From contig JAFYPL010000016.1 in NCBI GenBank assembly GCA_017547525.1, positions 1-55,657 on the forward strand: 55,657 nucleotides of DNA. Reading direction: 5' to 3'. Made by a program: the position numbers and the translations under genes. Position 1 is the stretch's first letter. Each line of letters starts with the position of its first letter. This document shows, in pieces, positions 8,201 through 16,674 of this stretch. A model generated the notes under the pieces. The model saw only the letters and a list, made by a program, of their open reading frames with translations, did not search any database and was not told the DNA's origin. This DNA is from Oscillospiraceae bacterium (lineage in GTDB: Bacteria > Bacillota > Clostridia > Oscillospirales > Ruminococcaceae).

Positions 8201-8593
8201 ACTCTGTGCTTCATCGCATATGGTAAAATCGGGGCTTATATCCAGAGTCTGGAAATTCTCCCTTACCAGCTTTATACAGAAAGCATGGATTGTGGAAATA
8301 TTGGCTTTCTGCAGGGCAACTTTCTGCATTTTTATATAGTTGTTACCCGGGTCGTTGCGTAGTCTTTCGTTGATGCCTTTTTCAATTCTGTTTTTGAATT
8401 CAGTGGCGGAAGCATTGGAGAAAGTGGTCATTACCATTTTTTCAGCAGAAACAGGGCGCTGTTCATCCAGTAACAGATTCAGTGCTCTGGCTACCATCAC
8501 AGTGGTTTTACCACTACCCGCAGCGGCGCTGACTACAGTCAGTTTACCTTTGTCGGCCATGGCCTGTAGCTGTTCATCAGTCCATTGTGGCAT
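5201..8593 (-). CDS. addA: ATP-dependent helicase/nuclease subunit A (AddA)
   Basis: This 1130-residue UvrD/RecB-family protein provides the 3'-5' helicase motor and one nuclease domain of the AddAB complex, which processes double-strand breaks for RecA loading. The Walker A motif is A-A-A-G-S-G-K-T (about 23-30). Motif II region is E-D-E-F-Q-D-T-S, followed by V-G-D-V-K-Q-S-I-Y-G-F-R. Motif V/VI region is M-T-M-H-T-S-K-G-L-E-F and L-L-Y-V-A-F-T-R-S. The C-terminal RecB-type nuclease has G-V-M-D-C-I and V-I-D-Y-K-T-D. Its ATG directly abuts the addB TAA, with AGGAGG inside the addB tail. It is slightly shorter than the B. subtilis protein. Confidence 0.96.
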   Translation of the reverse strand: MPQWTDEQLQAMADKGKLTVVSAAAGSGKTTVMVARALNLLLDEQRPVSAEKMVMTTFSNASATEFKNRIEKGINERLRNDPGNNYIKMQKVALQKANISTIHAFCIKLVRENFQTLDISPDFTICDEAQSDSLHNLAIDRAMNYGYTLPDFKTFVSFYGKSSRDDIVRGFLRQMDHFFSALPHPAKAASEMAAAYGSHTMENSPAFHRVMDSIAIQADYLVYLAERMNRLYQDSSFDGYESGLLQVKNQANEIMEAVKTSDIEKLKRITATKAISLGRAKPKCEESTVINDKIYGDSYKKRVKNIAGLLEYLDSERYHTDMNLTRRYVNVLFNVYLKYQEILIGLKKEKKMFEFADFEHFSLQLLQNEDGTPTPLALTMRDEFEYIMEDEFQDTSYVQDAIFTMLAKENQSNLYVVGDVKQSIYGFRKASPQIFLDKRQIGLDDSEKGSTIFLPHNFRSSHSVIEGVNYIFRRLMSKACGGVDYDEHEELRTKKSADHSVGVVFNIYRQNEAESVAGEISRMIKEGYQINDNGTLRPVQSGDFAILMRNKSKFGLYKEALEKLGFEAFVRDEELILQKPEIQCIINLMRVVANPLQEVYLTATMFGDLFDFTLDEILKIRSDNPQINLYKALALSNKKKSSDLLAVLKDLTYIAGVYSADKLIDYICKKTGYYSKLSFSEDGVEKRENIRWFIDFARNWAKTHPSDLAAFLRRIDMYLEKGKSNNPEGQKSDKAISIMTMHTSKGLEFPVCFVPELSKKFNTQDTVKRLLLDTRLGIGMYANTRFGYNNSTLNIHAIKEAMKDNMYNEEMRLLYVAFTRSKNLLVLSAEYNRNFSESSLERIVACTDGVPHPALLRSAICPARWLVAAFSGHPAIADMYTCGKEDKNIPQTVEINFLSGAEESDEQQQEETRISIQADIDRINENLSFVYPHKARTKLPVKVSVSEIAKASRLVLAKPDFIKENKISAAEKGSAMHRFAQHTDILMARADLDVELARLENSGMIDRSLLDIPAIEKFIFSDVAEKILNSEKVYTEKDFLVPYNAAMALGDEIYCNDEVLVQGVMDCILQNGDEITVIDYKTDYVHSMDTLFSRYEKQLELYRYGAKQLFGTGKVKCILYSFRLNEHIEF

Positions 8594-11500
8594 TTATACT
8601 TCCTCCTTTTCCATTTTATCAAACTGGTTTTTCTCCATGGCCTTGGTTTTACCATTGTGCAGGCACATAGCAGAATACCGGCACCACTGGCATTGGCGGG
8701 TGCCATTGTCTTTTTCCAGAGGCAGGTTATCAAAGTTTCCGGAATAAATACCCTCTGCCATCTGTTTTATTTCATTTTTTACATATTCAAGTATAATGTT
8801 GAATTTCTTTTCACCGACTATTTCACTACCAGGTGCTTTTTTAATTTTGTCATCTCCCATTAACAGACCATAACGTCCCCGACGGCTGATATCAAATGCA
8901 TGGCTTATTTCCGGATTATCCAGAGCCATACCCACTGCAGTGTACAGGTTTTCATCGTCTTTATCGAATTTAAACCGGGCATCGGATGGCTGATATACAA
9001 CTGCACCAGGTTTTAAAGGTTTGTCGCCTTTTGCAAAGCCGGATTCCAGCAGTGCGCTCATGTACAGCAAAAGCTGTGTGGACAGGCCGTTGTATATTTC
9101 GTCCAGATCAAATTTCTGGTTACCGGTTTTATAGTCGATTATACGCAGAAAGTCGCTTTCCTGACCGCGGTATATATCTATACGGTCGGCTACGCCTGTA
9201 ACATTTACTTTTTTGCCGTCACCGGTTTCGATTCTCAGCGGTGGTATTCTGCCGCCCGGTCCGATTCTTTCTTCAAAAGCAACAGGACGGAAAAGGCTGT
9301 TTGCCTGTTCTGACTGAATGTATTCTAGTAACTGCAGTGCATTGGATTTCATATTGTCATACTGGGCGGTGAATTTTACATCGTTGTAAATCTGTGGTGG
9401 GTAATATTCCACTATGAATTTTTCCACAGCTTCATCCGCGGCAGTTTTTACTTCTTCCCACGGTGTCTGATAATAATCCTCACCGTATTTTTCCATGACT
9501 TTCTGTGCAACGAAGTGCAGATAATCACCGGCTATACGGGCATCAAATTCGGCTTTTTCCAGTGGTTTCACACGGAGAATTCTTTGCATAAAGTACATGA
9601 ATGCACACTGGAAATAGTTCTGTGCATGAGTTGGTGAAATATTTATACGGTCCCCCAGGACTGTATTCAGCAGGGACAGGTCTTTTATATTGTACTGTTT
9701 TGTGCGCAGAGTTTCTGCAGTTATTCCCAAAGACTCCAGCAGCTCTTTATAGCTGTGACGGGTCAGGTTTGTGGCTTGTCCGCTGATATAGTCTGCGAAA
9801 AATTCTTTTGTTACCGCATAATCTTCCAGATTCAGAATTACAGGTTGCAGGTTCAGCCCTTCTTTCAGCAACTGGATCTGTGCGCTCAGCATCTGGCGGC
9901 TGTCTATGTTCTTTTTACAGCCGGAAATATACAGATACTCGCCTGCACTGGTCAGCGCTTTGTAATAGTACAGATTTTCAAAGCTGAACAGCAGTTCAAA
10001 ATTGTTTTTCAGCGGATAGTTGTTATCTTTCAGATACTCCCTGTCAGCAGAAGTAATCAGGCCACTTTCGCTGACAATGGCAGGGAAAATATCCTGGGCC
10101 GCGCCTGTGATAAATACGGCTTTCACACTGTCCAGTTTCATTCTCTTAGGGTCGGTTATCATAACACAGTCCTGAGTCTGTGGTGCAAAGCCTATCTTTA
10201 CACCTTCGGCTATCAGCGTGAACAACTGTTCCATATCGGCGCAGGACAGAATGTCCTGACCGGTTATGCTATGAAGTTCATCCAGACATTCCACAGCTGT
10301 TTCCCACTGTCGCAAGAGTAACTGACGGTCTTCATCTTTTTCTATCTGTGGGATAATGGACATTATTTTTTCATCACAGCCCAGTTTACAGGCTATAGTC
10401 CAGCAGTTTTCCAGTATCTGTCCGCCAGACGGTGTATCTATAGCATAAAAAGGTGCAAATATTTCAGTCAGGTTGTTGCGTATGCCGTTTACAGCATCCA
10501 GAACAGGTATTTCACTTTCATCCGGTTGTGGTTTCAGGCCACCAGGGGAAAGGGCAAATTCCTCATTGAAGTCAAAATCATAATCCTGCCATACATACAG
10601 GTAGTTTTCCAGTAATGCGATGGTGTCATCATCAAATATTGTCAGGCCTGTTTTCAGCAGAGGCATCACTGTTTCGGAATTCAGACCACCGGCCATTACA
10701 GACAGTATACTGCGGAAAAGAACAACAGGTGCAGATGATGATATGATGCGGTTTGAGTCTATAAAGTATGGTATACCGGCCAGTGTGAAACTTTCCTGTA
10801 ACTGATTTTCGTACTTATCCATCTGCGGGCACACCACGGTTATATCGTTATAGGTAAGACCGCTCTGTACCAGTTTGTTTATCTGTGCAGTTATATAGCA
10901 CACTTCATCAAACTGATTTCCAAACTCGCTTACAAACACATGGCTGTTTTCAGAATTTTCTGCAGCATAACCCTGCAGGAAGAAATCTACATTTTTCAGG
11001 TCATTATTTGCAAAACGACGGCTTTCTCTCAGTACCACTGGTGCGGATATTTCACTGGAGATATTTTTAGCCATTCGTATCAGTTGGGCAGCAGTATTCT
11101 GTACAAAGGAAAAGTTGCCAGTACCGCTGGTGGTGTCGTACAGACTGTCACAGGTGAGGGCCACAGTCACATCAATGGCATCTGCCAGCATTTTTTCTAT
11201 TATTTTCAGCTGCCCATGGCTGAAACTTTCGAAACCGTCTATAAATATATGTGTTCCGGATGTATATTCCAGTGGCAGCACTTCACCCAGTTTATTATAC
11301 AGGTCTTCGCTGTCACAGAATTTATTGCCCATAAGCCCTGTGTATTCTGAATAAATCAGTGCCAGTTCTTTCAGGCGGACACTTTTGTGAGGCGCATTCT
11401 GTGCCAGATTGTACAGAGTTTCCCGGCTGATACCACTGCGTTTGAAATCATCAAAGGTTTCAGTCAGAGAAAAGCTGAAGCCGAAATTTGACCGCTGTCT

Positions 11501-11821
11501 GGAATAAAGTGACAGCATTTTTTTCACGTTTTCCACACTGCGGCGTGCCATTACAGCCTTGCCGGCAGATGTCAGCATGGACGTGGAAAGTTTTATGTGG
11601 TTGGAGTTTACATCACGCAGCAGGGAAGTGAAACTGAAAAGTTCCACCAGATTTGACTGTGTGTCATCCAGCGCAGAAAACAGCAAAGCTTCACCGGTTT
11701 TGGAAAATTGTTCCGGTACAATCAGCAGGCATTTTTCGCCCTGTTTGGCCAGAGAAACTATTTTTTCGGTTATATATGTGCTTTTTCCGGTACCCGCAGT
11801 ACCGATTACAAATCTGAGCAT
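8594..11821 (-). CDS. addB: ATP-dependent helicase/deoxyribonuclease subunit B (AddB)
   Basis: This 1075-residue partner of AddA senses Chi-like sites and cuts the 5' strand. The N-terminal Walker A is G-T-A-G-T-G-K-S-T (residues 7-15). The C-terminal RecB-type nuclease motif is I-I-D-Y-K-T-G. The four cysteines expected for the AddB iron-sulphur cluster are visible: one in F-Q-C-A-F-M-Y-F before the nuclease domain, and three near the end in R-Q-C-Q-W-C-R-Y-S-A-M-C. Helicase motifs are otherwise degenerate, as is usual in AddB. It is the first gene of the addB-addA operon; a weak promoter with an extended -10 lies at 11857-11885. Confidence 0.95.
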   Translation of the reverse strand: MLRFVIGTAGTGKSTYITEKIVSLAKQGEKCLLIVPEQFSKTGEALLFSALDDTQSNLVELFSFTSLLRDVNSNHIKLSTSMLTSAGKAVMARRSVENVKKMLSLYSRQRSNFGFSFSLTETFDDFKRSGISRETLYNLAQNAPHKSVRLKELALIYSEYTGLMGNKFCDSEDLYNKLGEVLPLEYTSGTHIFIDGFESFSHGQLKIIEKMLADAIDVTVALTCDSLYDTTSGTGNFSFVQNTAAQLIRMAKNISSEISAPVVLRESRRFANNDLKNVDFFLQGYAAENSENSHVFVSEFGNQFDEVCYITAQINKLVQSGLTYNDITVVCPQMDKYENQLQESFTLAGIPYFIDSNRIISSSAPVVLFRSILSVMAGGLNSETVMPLLKTGLTIFDDDTIALLENYLYVWQDYDFDFNEEFALSPGGLKPQPDESEIPVLDAVNGIRNNLTEIFAPFYAIDTPSGGQILENCWTIACKLGCDEKIMSIIPQIEKDEDRQLLLRQWETAVECLDELHSITGQDILSCADMEQLFTLIAEGVKIGFAPQTQDCVMITDPKRMKLDSVKAVFITGAAQDIFPAIVSESGLITSADREYLKDNNYPLKNNFELLFSFENLYYYKALTSAGEYLYISGCKKNIDSRQMLSAQIQLLKEGLNLQPVILNLEDYAVTKEFFADYISGQATNLTRHSYKELLESLGITAETLRTKQYNIKDLSLLNTVLGDRINISPTHAQNYFQCAFMYFMQRILRVKPLEKAEFDARIAGDYLHFVAQKVMEKYGEDYYQTPWEEVKTAADEAVEKFIVEYYPPQIYNDVKFTAQYDNMKSNALQLLEYIQSEQANSLFRPVAFEERIGPGGRIPPLRIETGDGKKVNVTGVADRIDIYRGQESDFLRIIDYKTGNQKFDLDEIYNGLSTQLLLYMSALLESGFAKGDKPLKPGAVVYQPSDARFKFDKDDENLYTAVGMALDNPEISHAFDISRRGRYGLLMGDDKIKKAPGSEIVGEKKFNIILEYVKNEIKQMAEGIYSGNFDNLPLEKDNGTRQCQWCRYSAMCLHNGKTKAMEKNQFDKMEKEEV

Positions 11822-11856
11822 AAAAACCTCTGTTTACTAAAATAATATATTTATTA

Positions 11857-11885
11857 ATTATAGCATATATCTTTCATAACATAAA
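11857..11885 (-). promoter_or_regulatory. Probable extended -10 promoter for addBA
   Basis: On the minus strand TGC-TATAAT is present (-10 at 11857-11862). The element 17 bases upstream (TTTATG, 11880-11885) is a poor -35. Confidence 0.4.
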
Positions 11886-11966
11886 GCAAATGGAAAAATT
11901 TGTACTGGGTGAATAATGCAGGCACAACTGTTAATAATAACCCCAAAAGCGAAAGGGAGTATTGTT

Positions 11967-12167
11967 ATGTTGACAAAAATAGCATTGGCTTTACTGATAA
12001 TAGGCGGCATCAACTGGGGGCTGATAGGCATACTGAGTTTTGACCTGGTGGCATTTATTTTTGGTTCACAGGCGGCACTTTTATCCAGAATTGTCTACAC
12101 TCTGGTAGGTGTATCTGCATTGCTGTGCATACCTCTGATGGTAGACCAGGGCACAGGTGCACAGTAA
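11967..12167 (+). CDS. DUF378 family small membrane protein
   Basis: This 66-residue protein of two membrane segments matches the DUF378/YuzA-type family. The first helix carries the signature G-G-I-N-W-G-L-I-G, followed by F-D-L-V-A and F-G, then R-I-V-Y-T-L-V-G-V-S-A-L in the second helix. The frame is open upstream to 11916, but the ATG at 11967 is preferred because GGGAG precedes it at a good distance and the family starts at this point. The role is unknown; members are small inner-membrane proteins. It is followed by a GC-rich hairpin and is probably monocistronic. Confidence 0.85.
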   Translation: MLTKIALALLIIGGINWGLIGILSFDLVAFIFGSQAALLSRIVYTLVGVSALLCIPLMVDQGTGAQ

Positions 12168-12183
12168 AGTTTATATAAAGTGC

Positions 12184-12202
12184 TGGCGGGCTGTGCCCGC
12201 CA
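12184..12202 (+). terminator. Terminator after the DUF378 gene
   Basis: An 8-bp GC-rich stem (12184-12191 with 12195-12202) with a 3-base loop is followed by an interrupted T tract (TTATGTTTGTTTTT). Confidence 0.65.
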
Positions 12203-12409
12203 TTATGTTTGTTTTTATATAGTGAAATTTGTCTCATAAATATAAACTTTTAAACCATAGTGTCCTTGATTTGTGCTATCATACAAAAATATCGATAGAC
12301 ATGAAATTTCACACAGATTTTACATTCAATACAATATAATATATGATGCAAGATTATGTTATATAAACATTAAAACTATATCTGGTAATTTCGATATATG
12401 GGGTAAAAA

Positions 12410-15343
12410 ATGAAAATCAGAGTTGGTATTGATATAGGTAGTACTACAGTAAAAGTGGTAGTGCTGGACAAAAATGATAATGTACTGTATCAGAGCTACG
12501 AAAGACATTTTGCCAAAGTACGTGAAAAGGCCGCAGAACAATTGAAAAAAGCAAAACGGTTTCTGAAAGGTGCTCCACTGACAGTGGCTATCACGGGCAG
12601 TGCGGGTCTGGGCGTAGCAAAAGCTGCAGATATTCCTTTTGTACAGGAAGTTTATGCCACAGCAGCTGCTGTTAACAAATATGTTCCGCAGGCAGATGCA
12701 GTAATTGAGCTTGGTGGCGAAGATGCAAAAATCATATTTTTCCGTGGATCACTGGAAGAAAGAATGAACGGTAGTTGTGCTGGTGGTACAGGTGCATTTA
12801 TAGACCAGATGGCTACACTGCTGAATGTGGATGCGGCCGAACTGGACAGACTCAGTATGGACCATGAAAAAATATACCCTATCGCCAGCCGATGTGGTGT
12901 ATTTGCAAAAAGCGATATTCAGCCTATACTTAATCAGGGCGGCAGAAAAGAAGATATTGCGGCATCTATTTTTCAGGCTGTGGTAGACCAGACCATTGCG
13001 GGCCTTACACAGGGCCGTGATCTGGATGGTACAATTGTATTTCTGGGTGGTCCGCTGTTTTTTCTGAAAGGTCTGCGTCAGCGTTTTATAGAAACTCTGC
13101 AGCTGGATGAAGAACATGGTATTTTCCCTGAAAATGCACAGGTGTTTGCTGCTATTGGTGCGGCAGTATGTTCTGACCAGTATAAAGAAACAACATATGA
13201 CAGCCTTATTTCCAGTCTGGAAAATGCAGTGACAGCATCAGTGGTTTCCGACCCTATGCCACCACTGTTTGAAACAGAAGAGGAATACAGATTATTCACT
13301 GAAAGACATGAAAAAGCCACACCAGCTGTTGTGAATATAGATACATACACAGGCAAGGCATGGCTGGGTATTGATGCCGGTTCAACCACTACAAAAATCG
13401 TACTGATGGCTGAAAACGGCGGTATACTTTACAGCTACTACAATTCAAACAAAGGTAATCCGGTTTCTGTAGTAAAAGAACAGCTGGGGATTATCTATGA
13501 TAAATGCGGCGACAGAATCACCATTGCAGGCTGTGGCACCACAGGCTATGGTGAAGAACTTATCAAAAATGCATTCAGGGCAGACCATGGTCTGGTAGAA
13601 ACAGTGGCACATCTCCGTGCAGCCAGATATTTCCAGCCGGAAGTTGATTTTATTATCGACATCGGCGGTCAGGATATGAAATGTTTCAAAATCCGTAACG
13701 GTGCCGTGGACAGCATCATGCTGAATGAAGCGTGTTCATCTGGCTGTGGTTCATTTATTGAAACTTTTGCCAAAGCATTGGGATATGATATTGCCACATT
13801 TGCAAAACTGGGTATTTTTGATAAAACACCGGTAAATCTGGGTAGCCGCTGCACTGTGTTTATGAACTCCAGTGTTAAACAGGCACAGAAAGACGGTGCT
13901 TCCGTGGAAGATATTTCCGCAGGCCTTTCTATTTCTGTGGTTAAAAATGCTATTTACAAAGTAATCCGTGCTGCAAATGCTGATGATTTAGGTAAGCATA
14001 TTGTTGTACAGGGTGGCACATTCCTGAACGATGCCGTCCTGCGTTCATTTGAACAGGAAATAGGCAGAGAGGTTATCCGTCCTACTATTGCTGGTCTTAT
14101 GGGTGCATATGGTGCGGCACTGTACGCACAGGATGCTGATATGGAAAAAACCACACTGCTGACGAAGGAAGAACTGAAAAACTTTGTACATACAGCACGT
14201 CCTGTTACATGCAATCTTTGTACCAATCACTGTTCGCTTACTGTGAATACTTTTGATAATGGCCGTCGCTTTATTTCCGGTAACCGTTGTTCACGCCCTC
14301 TGGGCAAAGATAAATCCAGCCTGCCGAATATTTATCAGTACAAGCTGAAACGTCTGCAGGAAATGCAGGGAACAGGCAACGGCACAGGTGCCCGTGGTAA
14401 AATGGGTCTGCCTTTCGGCCTGAACATTTACGAAAACCTGCCATTCTGGTACCGGTTGTTTACAGAACTGAATTTTGACGTGGTTATTTCACCAGTTTCA
14501 GATAGAAAAACATATCTGCTGGGCCAGAGAACAATTCCGTCAGACACTGTATGCTACCCTGCTAAACTTATGCATGGTCATCTGCAGCAGCTGATAGACA
14601 TGGGTGTGGAAAACGTATTTTATCCATGTATGGCTTATAACTTTGACGAAGGCAAAGGTGACAATAATTACAACTGCCCTGTAGTTGCATATTATCCGGA
14701 ACTTCTGGCTGCAAACATGCCTGATGTGAAGAAAATCAACTTTATGAATTTCTATGTAGGTCTTCATCAGCCAAAAGAGTTCGAAAAGAAATTTGCACAG
14801 CATATGATGGAAATATTTGGTATTCATAAACGTGAAACTGTGCAGGCGGTAAGAAAAGCGTATACAGCATACAATGCTTATAAAGAAGAAATCCGTACAA
14901 AAACCCGGGAATACATAGAATATGCCCGTGCCAATGGTAAAAATATTATCGTAATGGCAGGCAGACCATACCACATTGATCCGGAAATCAATCATGGTAT
15001 TGATGAACTGATTTCATCATTTGATCTGGTGGTTATCAGTGAAGACGGTCTGTCTCATATTATGGATAAAGAACCAAGAAAAGTCCTGAATCAGTGGACA
15101 TATCAGACACGTATGTATCAGGCGGCACGCTATATCTGTTCACAGCCAGATATGCAGCTGGTACAGCTGGTAAGTTTTGGCTGTGGTATAGACGCCATTA
15201 CTACAGATGAACTGCGTGACATACTGGAAGCAGGCGGTAAATTATATACCCAGCTGAAAATAGATGATATTTCCAATCTGGGTGCAGTAAAAATCAGAAT
15301 CCGCAGTCTTATTGCGGCAATGCAGGCAAAGGAGGAAAAATAA
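12410..15343 (+). CDS. 2-hydroxyacyl-CoA dehydratase activator-related protein (tandem BadF/HgdC ATPase, N-terminal part)
   Basis: This 977-residue protein carries two ASKHA ATPase modules of the HgdC/BadF type. Module 1 starts with G-I-D-I-G-S-T-T (6-13) and has Cys123 (N-G-S-C-A-G-G-T-G) and Cys162 (S-R-C-G-V-F), the positions of the bridging 4Fe-4S cluster in HgdC. Module 2 starts at G-I-D-A-G-S-T-T-T (320-328) with Cys446 and Cys481. A cysteine cluster follows (C601, C604, C608, C627), opening the DUF2229-like region. Such proteins are thought to perform ATP-driven one-electron transfer; the substrate is unknown. It ends with TAA immediately before, and in the same frame as, the next gene (see findings). 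Confidence 0.88.
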   Translation: MKIRVGIDIGSTTVKVVVLDKNDNVLYQSYERHFAKVREKAAEQLKKAKRFLKGAPLTVAITGSAGLGVAKAADIPFVQEVYATAAAVNKYVPQADAVIELGGEDAKIIFFRGSLEERMNGSCAGGTGAFIDQMATLLNVDAAELDRLSMDHEKIYPIASRCGVFAKSDIQPILNQGGRKEDIAASIFQAVVDQTIAGLTQGRDLDGTIVFLGGPLFFLKGLRQRFIETLQLDEEHGIFPENAQVFAAIGAAVCSDQYKETTYDSLISSLENAVTASVVSDPMPPLFETEEEYRLFTERHEKATPAVVNIDTYTGKAWLGIDAGSTTTKIVLMAENGGILYSYYNSNKGNPVSVVKEQLGIIYDKCGDRITIAGCGTTGYGEELIKNAFRADHGLVETVAHLRAARYFQPEVDFIIDIGGQDMKCFKIRNGAVDSIMLNEACSSGCGSFIETFAKALGYDIATFAKLGIFDKTPVNLGSRCTVFMNSSVKQAQKDGASVEDISAGLSISVVKNAIYKVIRAANADDLGKHIVVQGGTFLNDAVLRSFEQEIGREVIRPTIAGLMGAYGAALYAQDADMEKTTLLTKEELKNFVHTARPVTCNLCTNHCSLTVNTFDNGRRFISGNRCSRPLGKDKSSLPNIYQYKLKRLQEMQGTGNGTGARGKMGLPFGLNIYENLPFWYRLFTELNFDVVISPVSDRKTYLLGQRTIPSDTVCYPAKLMHGHLQQLIDMGVENVFYPCMAYNFDEGKGDNNYNCPVVAYYPELLAANMPDVKKINFMNFYVGLHQPKEFEKKFAQHMMEIFGIHKRETVQAVRKAYTAYNAYKEEIRTKTREYIEYARANGKNIIVMAGRPYHIDPEINHGIDELISSFDLVVISEDGLSHIMDKEPRKVLNQWTYQTRMYQAARYICSQPDMQLVQLVSFGCGIDAITTDELRDILEAGGKLYTQLKIDDISNLGAVKIRIRSLIAAMQAKEEK

Positions 15344-16624
15344 ATGGCAGAGCTTATTTACGATGAAACAGGCCGACTTCTGTTTACGGAAGAAATGAGA
15401 AAAGAATACACCATACTTATTCCTCAGATGTTGCCAGTGCATTTTTCAATGATGAGACAGATTCTGGAAGGCTATGGTTATAACTGTGAAACTCTGGGTG
15501 GCAATCCACGTGAAATCATCGATACCGGCCTGAAATATGTACACAACGACACCTGTTATCCTGCACTGCTGGTAATAGGTCAGCTGATGAGTGCTGTGCA
15601 GAGTGGTAAATATGACAAAGATAAAGTAGCTCTGCTTATCACACAGACTGGCGGCGGTTGCCGTGCGTCCAACTATATTCACCTGCTGAGAAAAGCCCTG
15701 AAAAAGGCAGGACTTGAACAGGTACCTGTAATTTCCCTGAACCTTTCCGGTCTGGAAAAGAACCCTGGTTTTAAACTGACACTGAATCTGGGTATCAAAA
15801 TGTTGTATGCTTTGGTATATGGCGACCTGATTGTACTGCTGGCCAACCAGACACGACCATACGAAATTAACAAAGGCGAAACAGACCGTATGGTGGATTA
15901 CTGGATGAACAAGCTGGTAAAAGAGTTTGAAAGTGGTGTAAAAATCAGTAAAAAGAAAGTTATGGCAAAGATGGATGAAATCTGTGCTGACTTTGCAAAA
16001 ATTGCTGTAACAGAAAAAAATAAAACCAGAGTAGGTATTGTAGGTGAAATCTACGTAAAATACTCTCCTCTGGGTAACAATAATCTGGAAGAATTCCTGC
16101 AGAATGAAGGCTGTGAAGTGGTTGTACCGGGCCTGATGGACTTTATGATATTTAAAATCTACAACCGTGAAGTGGATGTGGATCTTTACGGCGGTAAATG
16201 GATCAAAAAGACAATATGCCGTATAATGAAAAATTATTTTGAAGAATATCAGCAGGGTATGATAGATGTGATAAACAAGTATTCTGTATTCCGTGCACCG
16301 GGTACTTTCAGTCATCTGGAACATAAGGCAATGGCTTATTTGGGTGCTGGTAATAAAATGGGTGAAGGCTGGTTGCTTACAGGCGAAATGCTGGAACTTA
16401 TCAGTGATGGTGTAAACAATATTGTGTGCACACAGCCATTCGGCTGCCTGCCAAACCATATTGTAGGAAAAGGCATGATAAGAAAAATAAAAGATGATTA
16501 TCCTGAAAGTAACATTGTGGCCATAGACTATGACCCTGGTGCCACAAAAATAAATCAGGAAAACAGAATTAAGCTGATGCTGGCCAATACAGGCAAAATG
16601 AAACAGTTTGTAAAACCAGAATAA
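15344..16624 (+). CDS. HgdB/DUF2229-like C-terminal partner of the activase-related protein
   Basis: This 426-residue protein continues, in the same reading frame, the protein encoded at 12410-15343. Together they have about 1403 residues, the size of the single-chain clostridial 'acyl-CoA dehydratase activase-related' proteins as I recall them. It has the HgdB-like conserved blocks H-N-D-T-C-Y-P-A (about 66-73), Q-T-G-G-G-C-R-A-S-N-Y (near 104) and C-T-Q-P-F-G-C-L-P-N-H near residues 362-372, with cysteines suited to cluster binding. AGGAGG lies 8 bases before its ATG, inside the 3' end of the preceding gene, so independent translation is well supported. It ends at a strong terminator. Confidence 0.88.
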   Translation: MAELIYDETGRLLFTEEMRKEYTILIPQMLPVHFSMMRQILEGYGYNCETLGGNPREIIDTGLKYVHNDTCYPALLVIGQLMSAVQSGKYDKDKVALLITQTGGGCRASNYIHLLRKALKKAGLEQVPVISLNLSGLEKNPGFKLTLNLGIKMLYALVYGDLIVLLANQTRPYEINKGETDRMVDYWMNKLVKEFESGVKISKKKVMAKMDEICADFAKIAVTEKNKTRVGIVGEIYVKYSPLGNNNLEEFLQNEGCEVVVPGLMDFMIFKIYNREVDVDLYGGKWIKKTICRIMKNYFEEYQQGMIDVINKYSVFRAPGTFSHLEHKAMAYLGAGNKMGEGWLLTGEMLELISDGVNNIVCTQPFGCLPNHIVGKGMIRKIKDDYPESNIVAIDYDPGATKINQENRIKLMLANTGKMKQFVKPE

Positions 16625-16634
16625 AACAAATAAA

Positions 16635-16664
16635 AAAGACGAAGGTTTCAGAACCTTCGTCTTT
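16635..16664. terminator. Bidirectional terminator between convergent genes
   Basis: A perfect 13-bp stem (16635-16647 with 16652-16664) with a TCAG loop is followed by a T-rich tract on the plus strand and by TTTATTTG on the minus strand. Confidence 0.85.
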
Positions 16665-16674
16665 ATATTTTTTA

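Noticed and set aside
15341..15346. Frameshift or sequencing error splitting the activase gene
   Set aside because: There is no frame change; only a stop separates the parts, and a strong ribosome-binding site at the right distance precedes the second ATG. A genuine two-gene arrangement is the simpler reading, though an error in the stop cannot be fully excluded.
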